A DNA stretch of 64,000 nt from contig NC_033629.1 in the NCBI RefSeq assembly GCF_001540865.1, positions 2,193,490 through 2,257,489 of the forward strand. The letters are read 5' to 3'. Positions 45,901 to 55,797 of the stretch are shown here, piece by piece; position 1 is the first letter of the stretch, and each line of letters starts with the position of its first letter. A model generated the notes under the pieces. The model saw only the letters and a program-made list of their open reading frames with translations, ran no database searches and had not been told where the DNA came from. Made by a program: the position numbers and the translations under genes. This DNA comes from Ananas comosus (Eukaryota; Streptophyta; Magnoliopsida; Poales; Bromeliaceae).

Positions 45901-47664
45901 ATAATAACCCGGCAAAAGTATTTTGGGTCGGTGGTTTTGGGTCCAATGAGTTATTACAGGTTTGGGCTGTTATATTTTTCCTAAGAACGTTGATAGGGGC
46001 CAAAGCCTTATTGCTTACATTAAATAAGGTCCCAATAACACTACAAGGAAAGAAATAAAAGAACAAGCACTGGAGGGCCCACAAGGAAGTGTATCCACTC
46101 AGAGAAGCAACAAAACAAAGGCAACAAAGAAGCAGGGCTAAACATGAAGGTTAATGGCTAAGTAAACTGCCAAAACAACAAGAACTAAGAGGAAAAGAGA
46201 AGATGCTTCCAGATAGTAACTACAGAACAAATACCTAACACCATATTAATTTACTAAAACCCACACAAAACAACAAAAAGAAAACCAGTAACATAAATGA
46301 ACCATCAACAGAGAAATATGCCTAAGTATTTGTCAATACGGGAACTAAAACCAACACAAAGAAAAAAAAAAAACAACTTAAATAAATGAGCAATCTAAGG
46401 CTCTTTCGGTATCGTTGCCAATTTTTTTATTTTTTCAACACTAGTTCTATGTAATTTGATGTGTCGAAAAAAGGATTTTTTTTTTTTCGTTGTTATAGTT
46501 AGTTAGCTGATTATGCATCCGATCAAATGGTAGATAACTTATTTTTAAAAAAATCGATAGCAAAAAAAAAAATTTTATTTTAAAATTTTTATTTTTGTTG
46601 TCTTGTAAATAATTCATTGTCCACTCCTACAGCTTTTAATATACAAAATTCTATTTATTGAAAATAAAAAAAAAAAACAAACATGACACAAAACGAGCCC
46701 TAAATTCCACAGTTAAGAAAACAAGAAGATGCGTAACGGCATAACATCTACACCACTAATTTACTAAAACCAACAAAAAAAAAACAACTAAAAAGAAAAT
46801 CACTAGCATAAATGAATGATCTAAATTCCTCAATTAAGACAAAGAGAAGATCTCTAATAATGCAGCAACTATCTACACTAAACTAATTTACTAAAACTAA
46901 CACAATTTTTTTTAAAAAAAAAAAGATAAGAGGTTGTTTGGTTCCCCAGAAAAGTCCACGTGGTTTCCAGGGAAAAAAAATTATTCAAAAAAGTTTTTTT
47001 TTCCGAATTTCATAACAATTTCTCCTTTTCGTTTTCTGAATCTTTCATCTGAAACACAAAATCACTATTTCTCCATAAAGTTTGGAAAAGAAAAAAAAAT
47101 TCAACAAAATTATTACTCTCGGAACCAATCAGATAGATGGAAAAAAAATATATTTTTTAAATTATTTTTCGGAGTTTCTTAGAAAAGTAAAAAAAAAAAC
47201 TATTTCCTAAATAAAGAAAAAGATAATAGAAAACAAAATTACTATTTTTTTATAAAATCTGAAAAAGAAAAAAATTATTGGAAGAACTAATTTTTTTAAG
47301 AAAAAGACAAACGGAAAATACTTTTTCCATCCAGAAAATTATTTTTTGAAAAAATTTCCTAATTACGAAATCCCTGAATTAACAATCTAAATTCATTTAT
47401 TAAGGGGAAAAAAAAAGGAAAAACGTGTTAAAACCACAAAACAACTATCTAAACCACTAATAAAACAACGACAAAACACCGACACGATCAATAAATGAGC
47501 AAAACCCTAAACCCCTCATCACCTTCTCCGCATCCGAGCTTGGGCCCTCTGTAGCGCGTCCGCGTGCGTATAAACTCCAGCAGCGTCGTCGACGGATCCA
47601 CCCCCGACACCTCGTACCTCTCCCCATTAATGGCGAACACCAGCCTCTCCACCCTCCTCCCCAT
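35352..47664 (-). CDS. Aldehyde oxidase (molybdenum cofactor), copy AO2
   Basis: Ten exons: 47523-47664, 42183-43865, 41509-41768, 40845-41054, 39853-40071, 37623-38588, 37008-37103, 36697-36795, 35995-36184, 35352-35581. They total 4095 nt, i.e. 1364 residues. The start is MGRRVERLVFAINGERYEV at 47664, after a GGA run. Both 2Fe-2S motifs are intact ([39 protein letters not shown]), as are the FAD motifs VVGNTGSGVY and [13 protein letters not shown]. Mo-domain motifs [43 protein letters not shown] and SGEPPLLLAAS (Glu near 1292) are present. It differs from AO1 and AO3 in the SLIQGG segment: TGGSTTSE instead of TAGSTTSE, and CEAVSLSC instead of CEAVR-SC. Intron 1 is 3.7 kb and full of mobile elements; intron 4 carries a truncated hAT. 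It is closest to AO3. No break is seen; probably functional. Confidence 0.93.
36931..36960. repeat. AC microsatellite in AO2 intron 7
   Basis: A run of about 15 AC units between exons 36697-36795 and 37008-37103; it is absent at the matching place in AO3. Confidence 0.85.
40321..40747 (-). mobile_element. Truncated hAT-like element in AO2 intron 4
   Basis: Inverted relative of 13963-15067: its right end reads CGGCACTTTAAACCTTG, the reverse complement of that element's left terminus. The following 400 bp match it through the GTGCCG-rich arm and the AT-rich centre (CTGATGCAGAATA, AAAATGCAAAGACATCTTT, when complemented). The other GC-rich arm and terminus are missing, so only one copy of a putative target octamer (40748-40755) is visible. 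The AO3 intron at the same place has no such insert. Confidence 0.8.
41193..41470. mobile_element. MITE relic in AO2 intron 3, shared with AO3
   Basis: About 270 bp from near TAGTCATGTATACGCCTCTG to GTAAGGGTATATGCCTG. AO3 has the corresponding sequence at about 61700-61950, but the AO1 intron is only 184 bp and lacks it. Weak inverted ends (TATACGCC and complement of GGGTATATG) suggest a MITE; class unknown. Confidence 0.5.
44540..45149. mobile_element. 610-bp non-autonomous hAT-like element in AO2 intron 1
   Basis: It starts TAGGGTTGTTGAACGGGC and its complementary end starts TAGGAATGTAATCTGGGC. Flanking octamers GTCATGTA (44532-44539) and ATCATGTA (45150-45157) match at 7 of 8 positions. 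Both arms are rich in GGCCCGG/GCTGGGCC units around an AT-rich centre, the same architecture as 13963-15067 but a different family. Confidence 0.8.
45574..45974 (+). mobile_element. Possible solo LTR or TRIM-like remnant with internal duplication
   Basis: It begins TGTAACACTCC with TTTCACATCGGATGG, a pattern common at plant LTR starts, and ends GGGCTGTTATA. Within it, a roughly 105-bp unit (TTGTGATTGGGACTATAAGA..., about 45598-45712) recurs at about 45851-45956 with many differences. Flanking duplication is ambiguous (TTTTC-like on both sides). Class uncertain. Confidence 0.4.
46399..46700. mobile_element. Tourist-like MITE (PIF/Harbinger type)
   Basis: 302 bp bounded by TAA duplications (46396-46398 and 46701-46703). 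The left end is GGCTCTTTCGGTATCGTTG; the complement of the right end is GGGCTCGTTTTGTGTCATG. A 3-bp TAA duplication and GGGC-type terminus fit Tourist elements. It lies in AO2 intron 1. Confidence 0.6.
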
Positions 47665-48857
47665 CTCCTCCTCCTCCTCCTCCTCCTCAAACAAACCCTA
47701 ACAGACCCCGAATCCCCAGCACCTGGGATCTCCTCCTCCTCCTCCTCCTCCCCCATTTTTATACACGCACAAAGCGATTCCAATGTAGTGGGGGGTGGTG
47801 CGATAGCGACAGGGTTATTGTGGATTCCCTTACCTCACCCTATACCCTAAAAAAATAAAAAATAAAATTAAATAAAAAAAAAGGGAGAGGGGGAGGGGGG
47901 AGGGGCCTCGGGGGTCTCGGAGTACGACCCGCCACTGGAGATGGAAAAAGGCGTCGTATTTGATCGGTAAATTATTATTTTTATTATTTTTATTATTATT
48001 ATTATTTTTATTATTTTTATCAAATTATATTTTTAAAATTTAAATTTTATTTAATATTTGGCCGATCCAAAAAATTCGAATTACTATTCATTTTAAGTTA
48101 TTAGTAAAGATCGCGTAACTTCTCTATCCTAACTCGTTTTTTCCTGAAACTTAACGAATACTTATGTAATTAAATTACACATAAAAATATCGTCAACAAA
48201 GAGTCTAGCTACACAGTCTAATTCTTAGTCTTCACAGATAAGAATGAAGGACAACTTGCCATAGGAAATAAAAAGGTTACACACTGATGAGAATGCATGA
48301 CAACTTGTCACGTGGCAAAAAAATATTAGAAATTTATTTATATTAATTAATAATAATTATCTTATTATTTGTTTTCTGTTTCCGTAGCGGTGGGATGCGT
48401 GCGGCGTTGGGCGGCGAGAGTTTCCGCATGAAAATTCTTTGAAACGGTAAATTACACTTTTGGTCCCCAAACTATGAGTGCGTGACAATGTGGTCCTCAT
48501 ACTTTACTTTATTTATTTATTTATAAATGATTTAAATCGAATCTTATAAATTATTGCGAGCGTGCCACGTTTGAAGCAGAAGATTCGGTAGAAAAATTTT
48601 CGAAAGAATATAAATTTTACGTTCTCTAATATTTAATTTACAGAAAAAAAAAGTGTTTTATTATAGATATTTGGTTTAAAAAAAAGACAAATAAATATCT
48701 ATCATATGTATTTTTTATTTTATATATTGTATATTATTAATTTATAATAATTCTCCTACTACATATATTACTATTATAATTTATATTTGTAAATTAAATA
48801 TATAATTATATAATAAATTAATAAATATATAAATATAATATATATAATAATAGTATG

Positions 48858-49395
48858 GAGTGGGGCGGTATGTTTGTGTAAACATGGAGCTTTCCGTGTT
48901 TTCAGGTCGCTTTCAATATTGGGATTTTAAAATCGATTATTAACTCCGTTAGACTTGATTTAGGGTATTTGAAGTACCTAAAAAATAAATTTCGTAAGTT
49001 TTCGATATCATTTGTCTAATAATCGAAGGGGCTCAAAGTTAATAATTTTAATAGTCATTGTGTGTTTACAAGTTTAACAGTGTAAAAATATTCAAATCAT
49101 ATGAAATTTTGATAGAAAATTTTTATACTATATAAAACAAAATTAATATTTTTGATCTAAAATGTTAATGTCATATTATCATATTTTGTAAGATTTTTAT
49201 TTTCAGTCGTTGATTTTGAACCCGTTCGTTCACTAGACAAATGATATGAAAAAAATACGAAATTTATTTTCTAGGTACTTTAAATACCCTAGATCAAGTA
49301 TAACCGAACTGATCGTCGATTCGAAAGTTCCAACATCGAAAACGACTAGAAAGCACAGAAGACTCTGTACTTTCAGAAACATACCAGCTTCACTC
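48858..49395. mobile_element. 538-bp Mutator-like MITE
   Basis: The left end is GAGTGGGGCGGTATGTTTG; the complement of the right end is GAGTGAAGCTGGTATGTTTC. Flanks AATAGTATG (48849-48857) and AATAGTATA (49396-49404) match at 8 of 9. The subterminal core TCCGTTAGACTTGATTTAGG and its inverse near 49285-49310 identify the family. Confidence 0.75.
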
Positions 49396-50527
49396 AATAG
49401 TATATATATAATATTATATAATAAAAATATAAAATATATATATAATAATTTTAATATATAAAATATATCAAGGCTAATGCTACTAGACTAGCTCTTATGA
49501 ATATAGATTACTTTGTACTCATAAATTTTCGACCGTTGGATAAAAGAATATGCAGTTAGAATGACAGTAATCCTTAATTAGGATGATAATTGTCTCTTAG
49601 AGTTGAGTGGGTCGTTGGTTGAATAGTATAATATAATAATTTAAAATAATCAAAAAGATAAACTTAATAACCTAAAATTTATAAGTACTGTACTCATAAA
49701 AAATATAGTAACTGCACTCATACATCAAAACATAAAATAAATATAATATAGTCCAGTGTGGACCACTCACGCGGTCCAATAACTCACACGTAAGCTCGTG
49801 GACCGCGCGATGTGTGAGCACTTTTCCTCTTCACTTTTCGTTTTCCGCCAAAAAAACGAAAACTTTTTTTTTCCTTCAAATTTGTTAAAAACAAATTTGT
49901 AAATATTATTTTACGCGAAACCAAACTCTAGGCTACCGTTTGGTTCGGGATTAAGAAAAAGCTAGTTATTTTAGGGATAAAATTAAATTCAGAGTTAATG
50001 TAGAATTAGAGTAATTTTTAGGTCCATTTTTTTTTTCAACAAGCTTTATGTGAAATCAAATACATCCTTAGGTAAATTACATTTTTGGTCCACTAAGTAT
50101 GAGTGACTCATATTTTGACTCTCAAAATTTTAACTTATAATAATTTTATTTTCGAATATTTTAAATTATTACAATTAAGTCACTCAATTTAATTTTGGCC
50201 GATTAAAATCCTATTTTGATGTATGAATATCTTATTTAGTATATTTTTTATTACAAATAATATTTAATAAATAAGAATTTAGAATTAAATAGCAAACTCG
50301 GCTTTCAAATTATTTTTTCGAATAAAATAAATCATCTCGTATGTGAAATATATTATTCTATTAAATCAAGAATAACAAAATCTTTAAGAAAGAAAATAAA
50401 AATCAAACTTTCTAATTACTATTGTACTATAGGAATTTTTATACCGTTGCGTCGCTAATGTGAAAATGGTGTAGCAGTATTATAACTGATGACATAATAA
50501 AGATTAAGATATGAAGTTAGTTTTATG

Positions 50528-51653
50528 TAGACCTGACAATTTTTATCCATACGCAAGTACCTACGGGTTATTCGTAAATTTGCGGGCATAGGTATTAGTT
50601 TTTTTTATCCAAAAAATTATGGTTAAAACGGGTGAGTATCCTTGAGTGGTAGGTATTTTTGTACAACCCGCGGGTACCCACAGGTAACCGCATATATATT
50701 TTTTAAATTTAAAAAAAAATGTAATTTTTATAATATTGACTCTATAATGACAAACATTTTATTAACTTTGTATCATGAAAATTTGGAATGTTAAAATAAT
50801 TTTATATTATGTAATGTATATATCTTTAAGATTTTATATTGTTTATTATATGCTATGATATTTCAAATAAAAAATTATGTTATGTTTTTAAAAATTTTAT
50901 ATATATGTTTTGCATTTGAAAAAGGAGTCCGGCTACTATACTATTGGTAGCACGGGGCCTCCCGTGCTACCAAGTTGTTTTCGATGATGCGCCTTCCAAA
51001 TCGACGATCGGCTCCGTTAGACTTGATCTGCACTATTAAAAGTATTTGGAAACTAAATTTCATAATTTTTCGATATCATTTACTTATCAAACAAATAGTC
51101 TAAAATTGAACGGCTGAAAATAAAAATCTCATAAAAAATGATGATAAAAAATTTAAATTCAAGATCAGATATACTGATCTTACTCTAAATAGTGAAAAGA
51201 ATTTTCTATAAAATTTTCATCGGATTTGGATTGTTTTACACCGTTAAACTCACAAACACGCCACATCGGCCATTAAAATGGTCAATTTTGAGATCTTTTG
51301 ATCACTAAATGATGTCCGAAAAATTATGAAATTTAATTTCCAAATACTTTTAATAGTGTAGATCAAGTCTAACGGAGCTGATCGTCAATTTGGAAGCCGC
51401 ATCATCGAAAACAACTTGGTAGCACGGGAGGTCCCGTGCTACTGATAGTATAGCAGCTGGACTCTTTGAAAAAGTACATGAGTAATAATAATAAAAAAAA
51501 AATTTGTGGGTAACCCGCATACCCACGTGGGCGAGTATAGATAAAGATATTGATTATCTAAAAATTTATGAACAAATTTTATCCATACCCATATGCTTCA
51601 CGGGTACAGTTACTTACTTGCGAGTTACCCAACTTGTCCATTTGCCAAATCTT
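50528..51653. mobile_element. hAT-like element carrying a nested Mutator-like MITE
   Basis: Flanking octamers GTTTTATG (50520-50527) and GTTCTATG (51654-51661) match at 7 of 8. The ends are TAGACCTGACAA and (complement) AAGATTTGGCAA. Both arms contain CGGGTA/TACCCG units (for example ACCCGCGGGTACCCACAGG). The interior is split by the 540-bp element at 50925-51464. Confidence 0.65.
50925..51464. mobile_element. 540-bp Mutator-like MITE with perfect 10-bp target duplication
   Basis: TTTGAAAAAG occurs at 50915-50924 and 51465-51474. The inverted ends read GAGTCCGGCTACTATACTAT and GAGTCCAGCTGCTATACTAT, and pairing continues for well over 100 bp through GGTAGCACGGG and the core GATCGGCTCCGTTAGACTTG. 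It is the best-preserved member of the family in this window. Confidence 0.85.
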
Positions 51654-51933
51654 GTTCTATGTCAATAATGCATGGATATATAATTAGCTAAATTTGATCA
51701 TAAAATTTTATTACAATAATTTAAAATGTGCTATCTAAAAATTTATTATAAATTAAAATTTGAAGACTAAAGTGATGTGGCGCTTCATAGTTTGGGAATG
51801 TAAAGTATAACTTAGCCTTTTAAAAAATGAAATACTAAAAAATAAAATAAAAATAATTAAAAAAAAGGAGAGGTTGGACTGAGAAGGATTATAGAATAAC
51901 AAATTTTTTTGGACTTCTATTAAAAAAAAGAAT

Positions 51934-54832
51934 GTACAAAGACCCCCTCAACTATAGGAAATTTTAAAATAGGACTACCAACTTTTATTTTTGTAAGTAT
52001 TTATAATAAGAATGTATGGTCTTATACAACAATATGGCTGTTCTAATTTAGCGATCCAAATATTTGGTTTTTTCAATTTTTTAAAAAAATCTCAATTTTT
52101 ATTTAAACAAAAAACTAATCTAATTTTTATTTTTTTTAGAAGTTGTATTTATTCAGATGTAAGTAAGAACAATTTATTTTTACACCAAATGGTATCTAAA
52201 AATCTAAAACGTACCCTAAATTCGAAGAACTCTATTATTCTAAAGGACCATTTGGTTCCTTGAAAAAATAAAAAAAAAAAAGAAAAAATTTCATAAAAAA
52301 ACTTTTTTAAAGGTTTTTCTTTCGTTTGTTTACAAAAAATATAAAATTTTCAAAAACTTTTCTCTAAATTTTATTTAAAAAGTTACTTTTTTTTTGTTTT
52401 TTGAAAGCGTTTTAGAAAAAGGAAAATTAGTTTTCTATAAAAACTAATATTTTTGCTTCAAACGGACAAAATTTTTTTTTTTTAAAAAAATCGTCCAATT
52501 TTTTAGAATTTCTTTTTAACACCTGGGGAATTTTAAGAAATGTGACCACTAATTTGGTTGTGACATGGACTAATTAATGGAGTGTTGAAAATGAAAACAA
52601 TAGTACTTATGTACAAGTCGATAAGCTATAAAATTTAAAAAAATAATAATAAATAAATTAAAAAAAGGGATTTAACACGTCATACGTGACACACACATGG
52701 TACGAAAAAAAGGGTCAACATAAAAGGTCACATTACTTAGTTTGAAATTTAATATATTTGTAATGCATACGTTGATCTATGAATAAGACTATACGAATGA
52801 GCCTTTTTGCTTAAAACAAATAAATAAATAAATCAAGCTACGTGCACCATGTTCCCATTAAATATTTTACATTGATAAGTTAAAGTAAGAAACAATAGAT
52901 AAAAATTTAATCAATTTAATAAGTGGGTGAGGAGGCATTTGGATTAGTAAAGTTGTGATTTCGTCGTAAATTAAATTTGTTCATAGATCAACTATTAGTT
53001 TTGTAAACATGTATAAAACTTATCTGAAGTTCTGAACTATGAATCATTTACATTGATAAGTTAAAGTAAGAAACAATAGATAAAAATTTAATCAATTTAA
53101 TAAGTGGGTGAGGAGGCATTTGGATTAGTAAAGTTGTGATTTCGTCGTAAATTAAATTTGTTCATAATCGAAATATTAGTTTTGTAAACATGTATAAAAC
53201 TTATCTGAAGTTCTGAACTATGAATCATTTTGATTTGATTATTCAATATTTTAAAATTTTATTTTTATTATTTAACTTTTAAATTTGTTCGATTTACGTT
53301 AGTTTATGATATTTTATTTTTAAGATTTAAACATATTATTTATTTTTACAGATTTAACTAATATATTTATATAATTCTCTTAATTTTAAATTCATTCGAG
53401 TAAAATAGCATTGTGTCAAAGCTAGAGACAAAAATAAAATAAAATAAAATGCGCGTCACTGATGACACACGAGAAAGTTGAATGAATTGGCTTTGAAAGC
53501 AAGAGCATTAATTAATTGGAGTTAGGACGCAGATATATTTTTTTTATAAAAATATATAAAAATTTATCTTAATTATGAACTAATTTAATTTTTTAAAATT
53601 TTAATTTTACCATTCAATCTTTCAATTTGTTTAATTTGAGCCCGTCAACGATTCTTTTATTTCGAAATTTAAATGCGCTGTTGTTTTTGAATATTTGATT
53701 AATATACTTCATGTAATTCTCGCAATAATAATTTTATTAAGCTAAATAATTACCTTAAATTTTAACATTAAAATATTTTTAACCGGCTCAAAACAAATAA
53801 ATTAAGAAGTTGAATAGTAAAATTAAAACTTTTAAAAATTAAATAGCCAAATTAAAATAATTTATAATTAATATAAGCACCGTACATTTTTTCTTTAATA
53901 GGTGACAGTAACAAACATATGGGGCGACTTTTCATTTGTTGAACCCATATTCCTTTTCTTTGTGTTGTTTTCCCAACTAATACTGATTAGGATCCATTTA
54001 GTTCAACCAAAAATAGTGAAAAATAATTTTTTGTTAAAAAAATTCAATAGAAAAAATATTTTACGTTTTGTAATGTTTGATTTGTAAGAAACAAAATAGT
54101 TTTTCATTAATATTTGTTTGGTTGGAAGAAAAAAAATCCACATTTATTTAGTTTAGTAGAAAAAATAAATGAAAAAAATTTTACGCAGCTTGAGTTTTTA
54201 TTTTCTACTGAAAAATAGCTAAGATTGAAAACTTCAATATTTTTCAAATGGGTAATAGTATTTTTACGAAAAATATTTTTACTTAGAATTAAACAAGCGA
54301 AAAAATATTTTTCATACGAAAAATAATTTTTCGTTCTTTTTACGTGGAACGAAATGCCCCCTTAGCGTACTTGGATGGTATTTCGGCCAACGGTTTCTTT
54401 AGTTTGAAATATTTTCTTAGGAGTGTTTTGAATATAAATATTTAAACAAAATCACTCTTTGATGGCTTAAAAATTTTCGGAGAAAATAGTTATTTTATAT
54501 TCTTTAAAATAACATCATAATCATAAGATACTGAGTTCTTGTTTCATATTAGAAAATATACATGAAATCGTTTTTTAAAGCTGGAAGAATTATTTTTCTG
54601 CTATTTGGTTTTTAAGAAAAATAGTTTGTTTATTTTTTTTTCAGATTTTAAGGGTAATTGTATGTTTTTTTTTTTTATCTAAGAGAAAAAAAAATATGAA
54701 AAAAAAAGTTTTTTTATGAAAATTTTTTTATTAGAAAATAATAAAAATAAAATAAAAAAACCGCAAATAGAACAAAGTTGGAGGGGTTATTTCAAAATGT
54801 CCTATAGTTGAGGGGGTCTCTGTATATTGTTA
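51934..54832. mobile_element. 2.9-kb region bounded by about 50-bp inverted repeats
   Basis: The left end has ACCCCCTCAACTATAGGAAA then TTTTAAAATAGGAC; the complement of the right end (about 54770-54832) has ACCCCCTCAACTATAGGACA then TTTTGAAATAACCCC. The interior is AT-rich with further MITE-like stretches (about 52245-52520 and 53990-54360) and a tandem duplication. A single large element or two inverted copies of one MITE are both possible. Confidence 0.5.
52866..53228. repeat. 181-bp tandem duplication
   Basis: The segment starting TTTACATTGATAAGTTAAAG at 52866 is repeated from 53047 with only a few differences (for example AGATCAACTATT versus AATCGAAATATT). It is non-coding. Confidence 0.85.
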
Positions 54833-55797
54833 ATTAGAATTTTAAATTATCTTTTCTTTTTATTTCCTTTTCCGGATGTGTAGTTCAAAGAAGCTGGGCA
54901 TAGAGCATGTATTTTCCTGAGGTGTGGTATGTGATCTTTATTTATTTTCTATTATTGACTCTGCATTTATTCTATCTCATTTTCGATATATTTGGCTTTT
55001 GGGTATATCCCTGTTTCCTAAAAAAAAAAAAAAAAAATATATTTGGCTTTTAATTTCATTGGTGAATGAAGCAAATGGCACATGAAACTTAATTCAAGGG
55101 CCATTTTGTCATCATCATGAGTTTTCACTGTGAACTTATGGATACATGTTACAGGTTTTTATTTGCAGGTTCTGCTCATTATTTTCTTAAAATTTTGCGA
55201 TGTTACTAACATATAATTTGTTAAATAGTGTGAAATAATTTTTTTTATCTCTAAACACTTGGGCAATTAGAGAACGGTATTTTTATATTTTTATATTTTT
55301 ACATTCAACACTCCTCATCGCGTCTTGGCTCGAAACTTCTGACGTCTGGATTCGAATTTTTTTTTGATTAAATATAAAAAAAATAAATAATACGAGGAGA
55401 GTGGTGGAACTGGAACTTCAGGAATAAAATAAATGTTTGTCTCCAAAAACTTTAGAAAAGCTTAAGCTATCACATAACAGTGTTTATATATTTTTATATT
55501 CAACATAATTAAGCAATGTTTTAAGGACCCTTTGGCGAATTGCATCTAGCTTTTCTTTATTCATGCTTCAAGGATCCAGGAAACATAATATAGAATACAC
55601 ACAAAGGGCAAAAGCAACCAACAATGTGGATACATCAGTAACTTATTCATGCTACAAACTCCAGTAAATCTTCTTAGGCTCACAAAACAACACAACATGA
55701 ACTTGTTATCTCGGCATACGAAGTAGTTATCTGGAAAAGCACTTTGACAGAAACGCTATGCGCGTAATAGAACGCGGGATAGATTTGCGACTACAAG

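Larger units (their letters stand above)
47665..55797. other. 8.1-kb transposon-dominated spacer between AO2 and AO3
   Basis: No gene is seen. The AO2 side (47665-47960) is purine/pyrimidine-rich promoter-like sequence, followed by an ATT-rich microsatellite (about 47966-48020). Then come a Mutator-like MITE (48858-49395), a hAT-like element with a nested Mutator-like MITE (50528-51653), and a 2.9-kb inverted-repeat-bounded region (51934-54832) containing a 181-bp tandem duplication. 55021-55038 is an A run. The last 700 bp are the AO3 downstream region. Open frames here are AT-rich and unsupported. Confidence 0.75.

Noticed and set aside
45642..46084. Open frames in AO2 intron 1
   Set aside because: They fall in an LTR-like repeated unit and show no gag, pol or other domain.
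47488..47694. N-terminal extension of AO2 beyond 47664
   Set aside because: It begins at a TTG codon and adds only a poly-Glu run from a GAG repeat; ATG 47664 gives the usual length.
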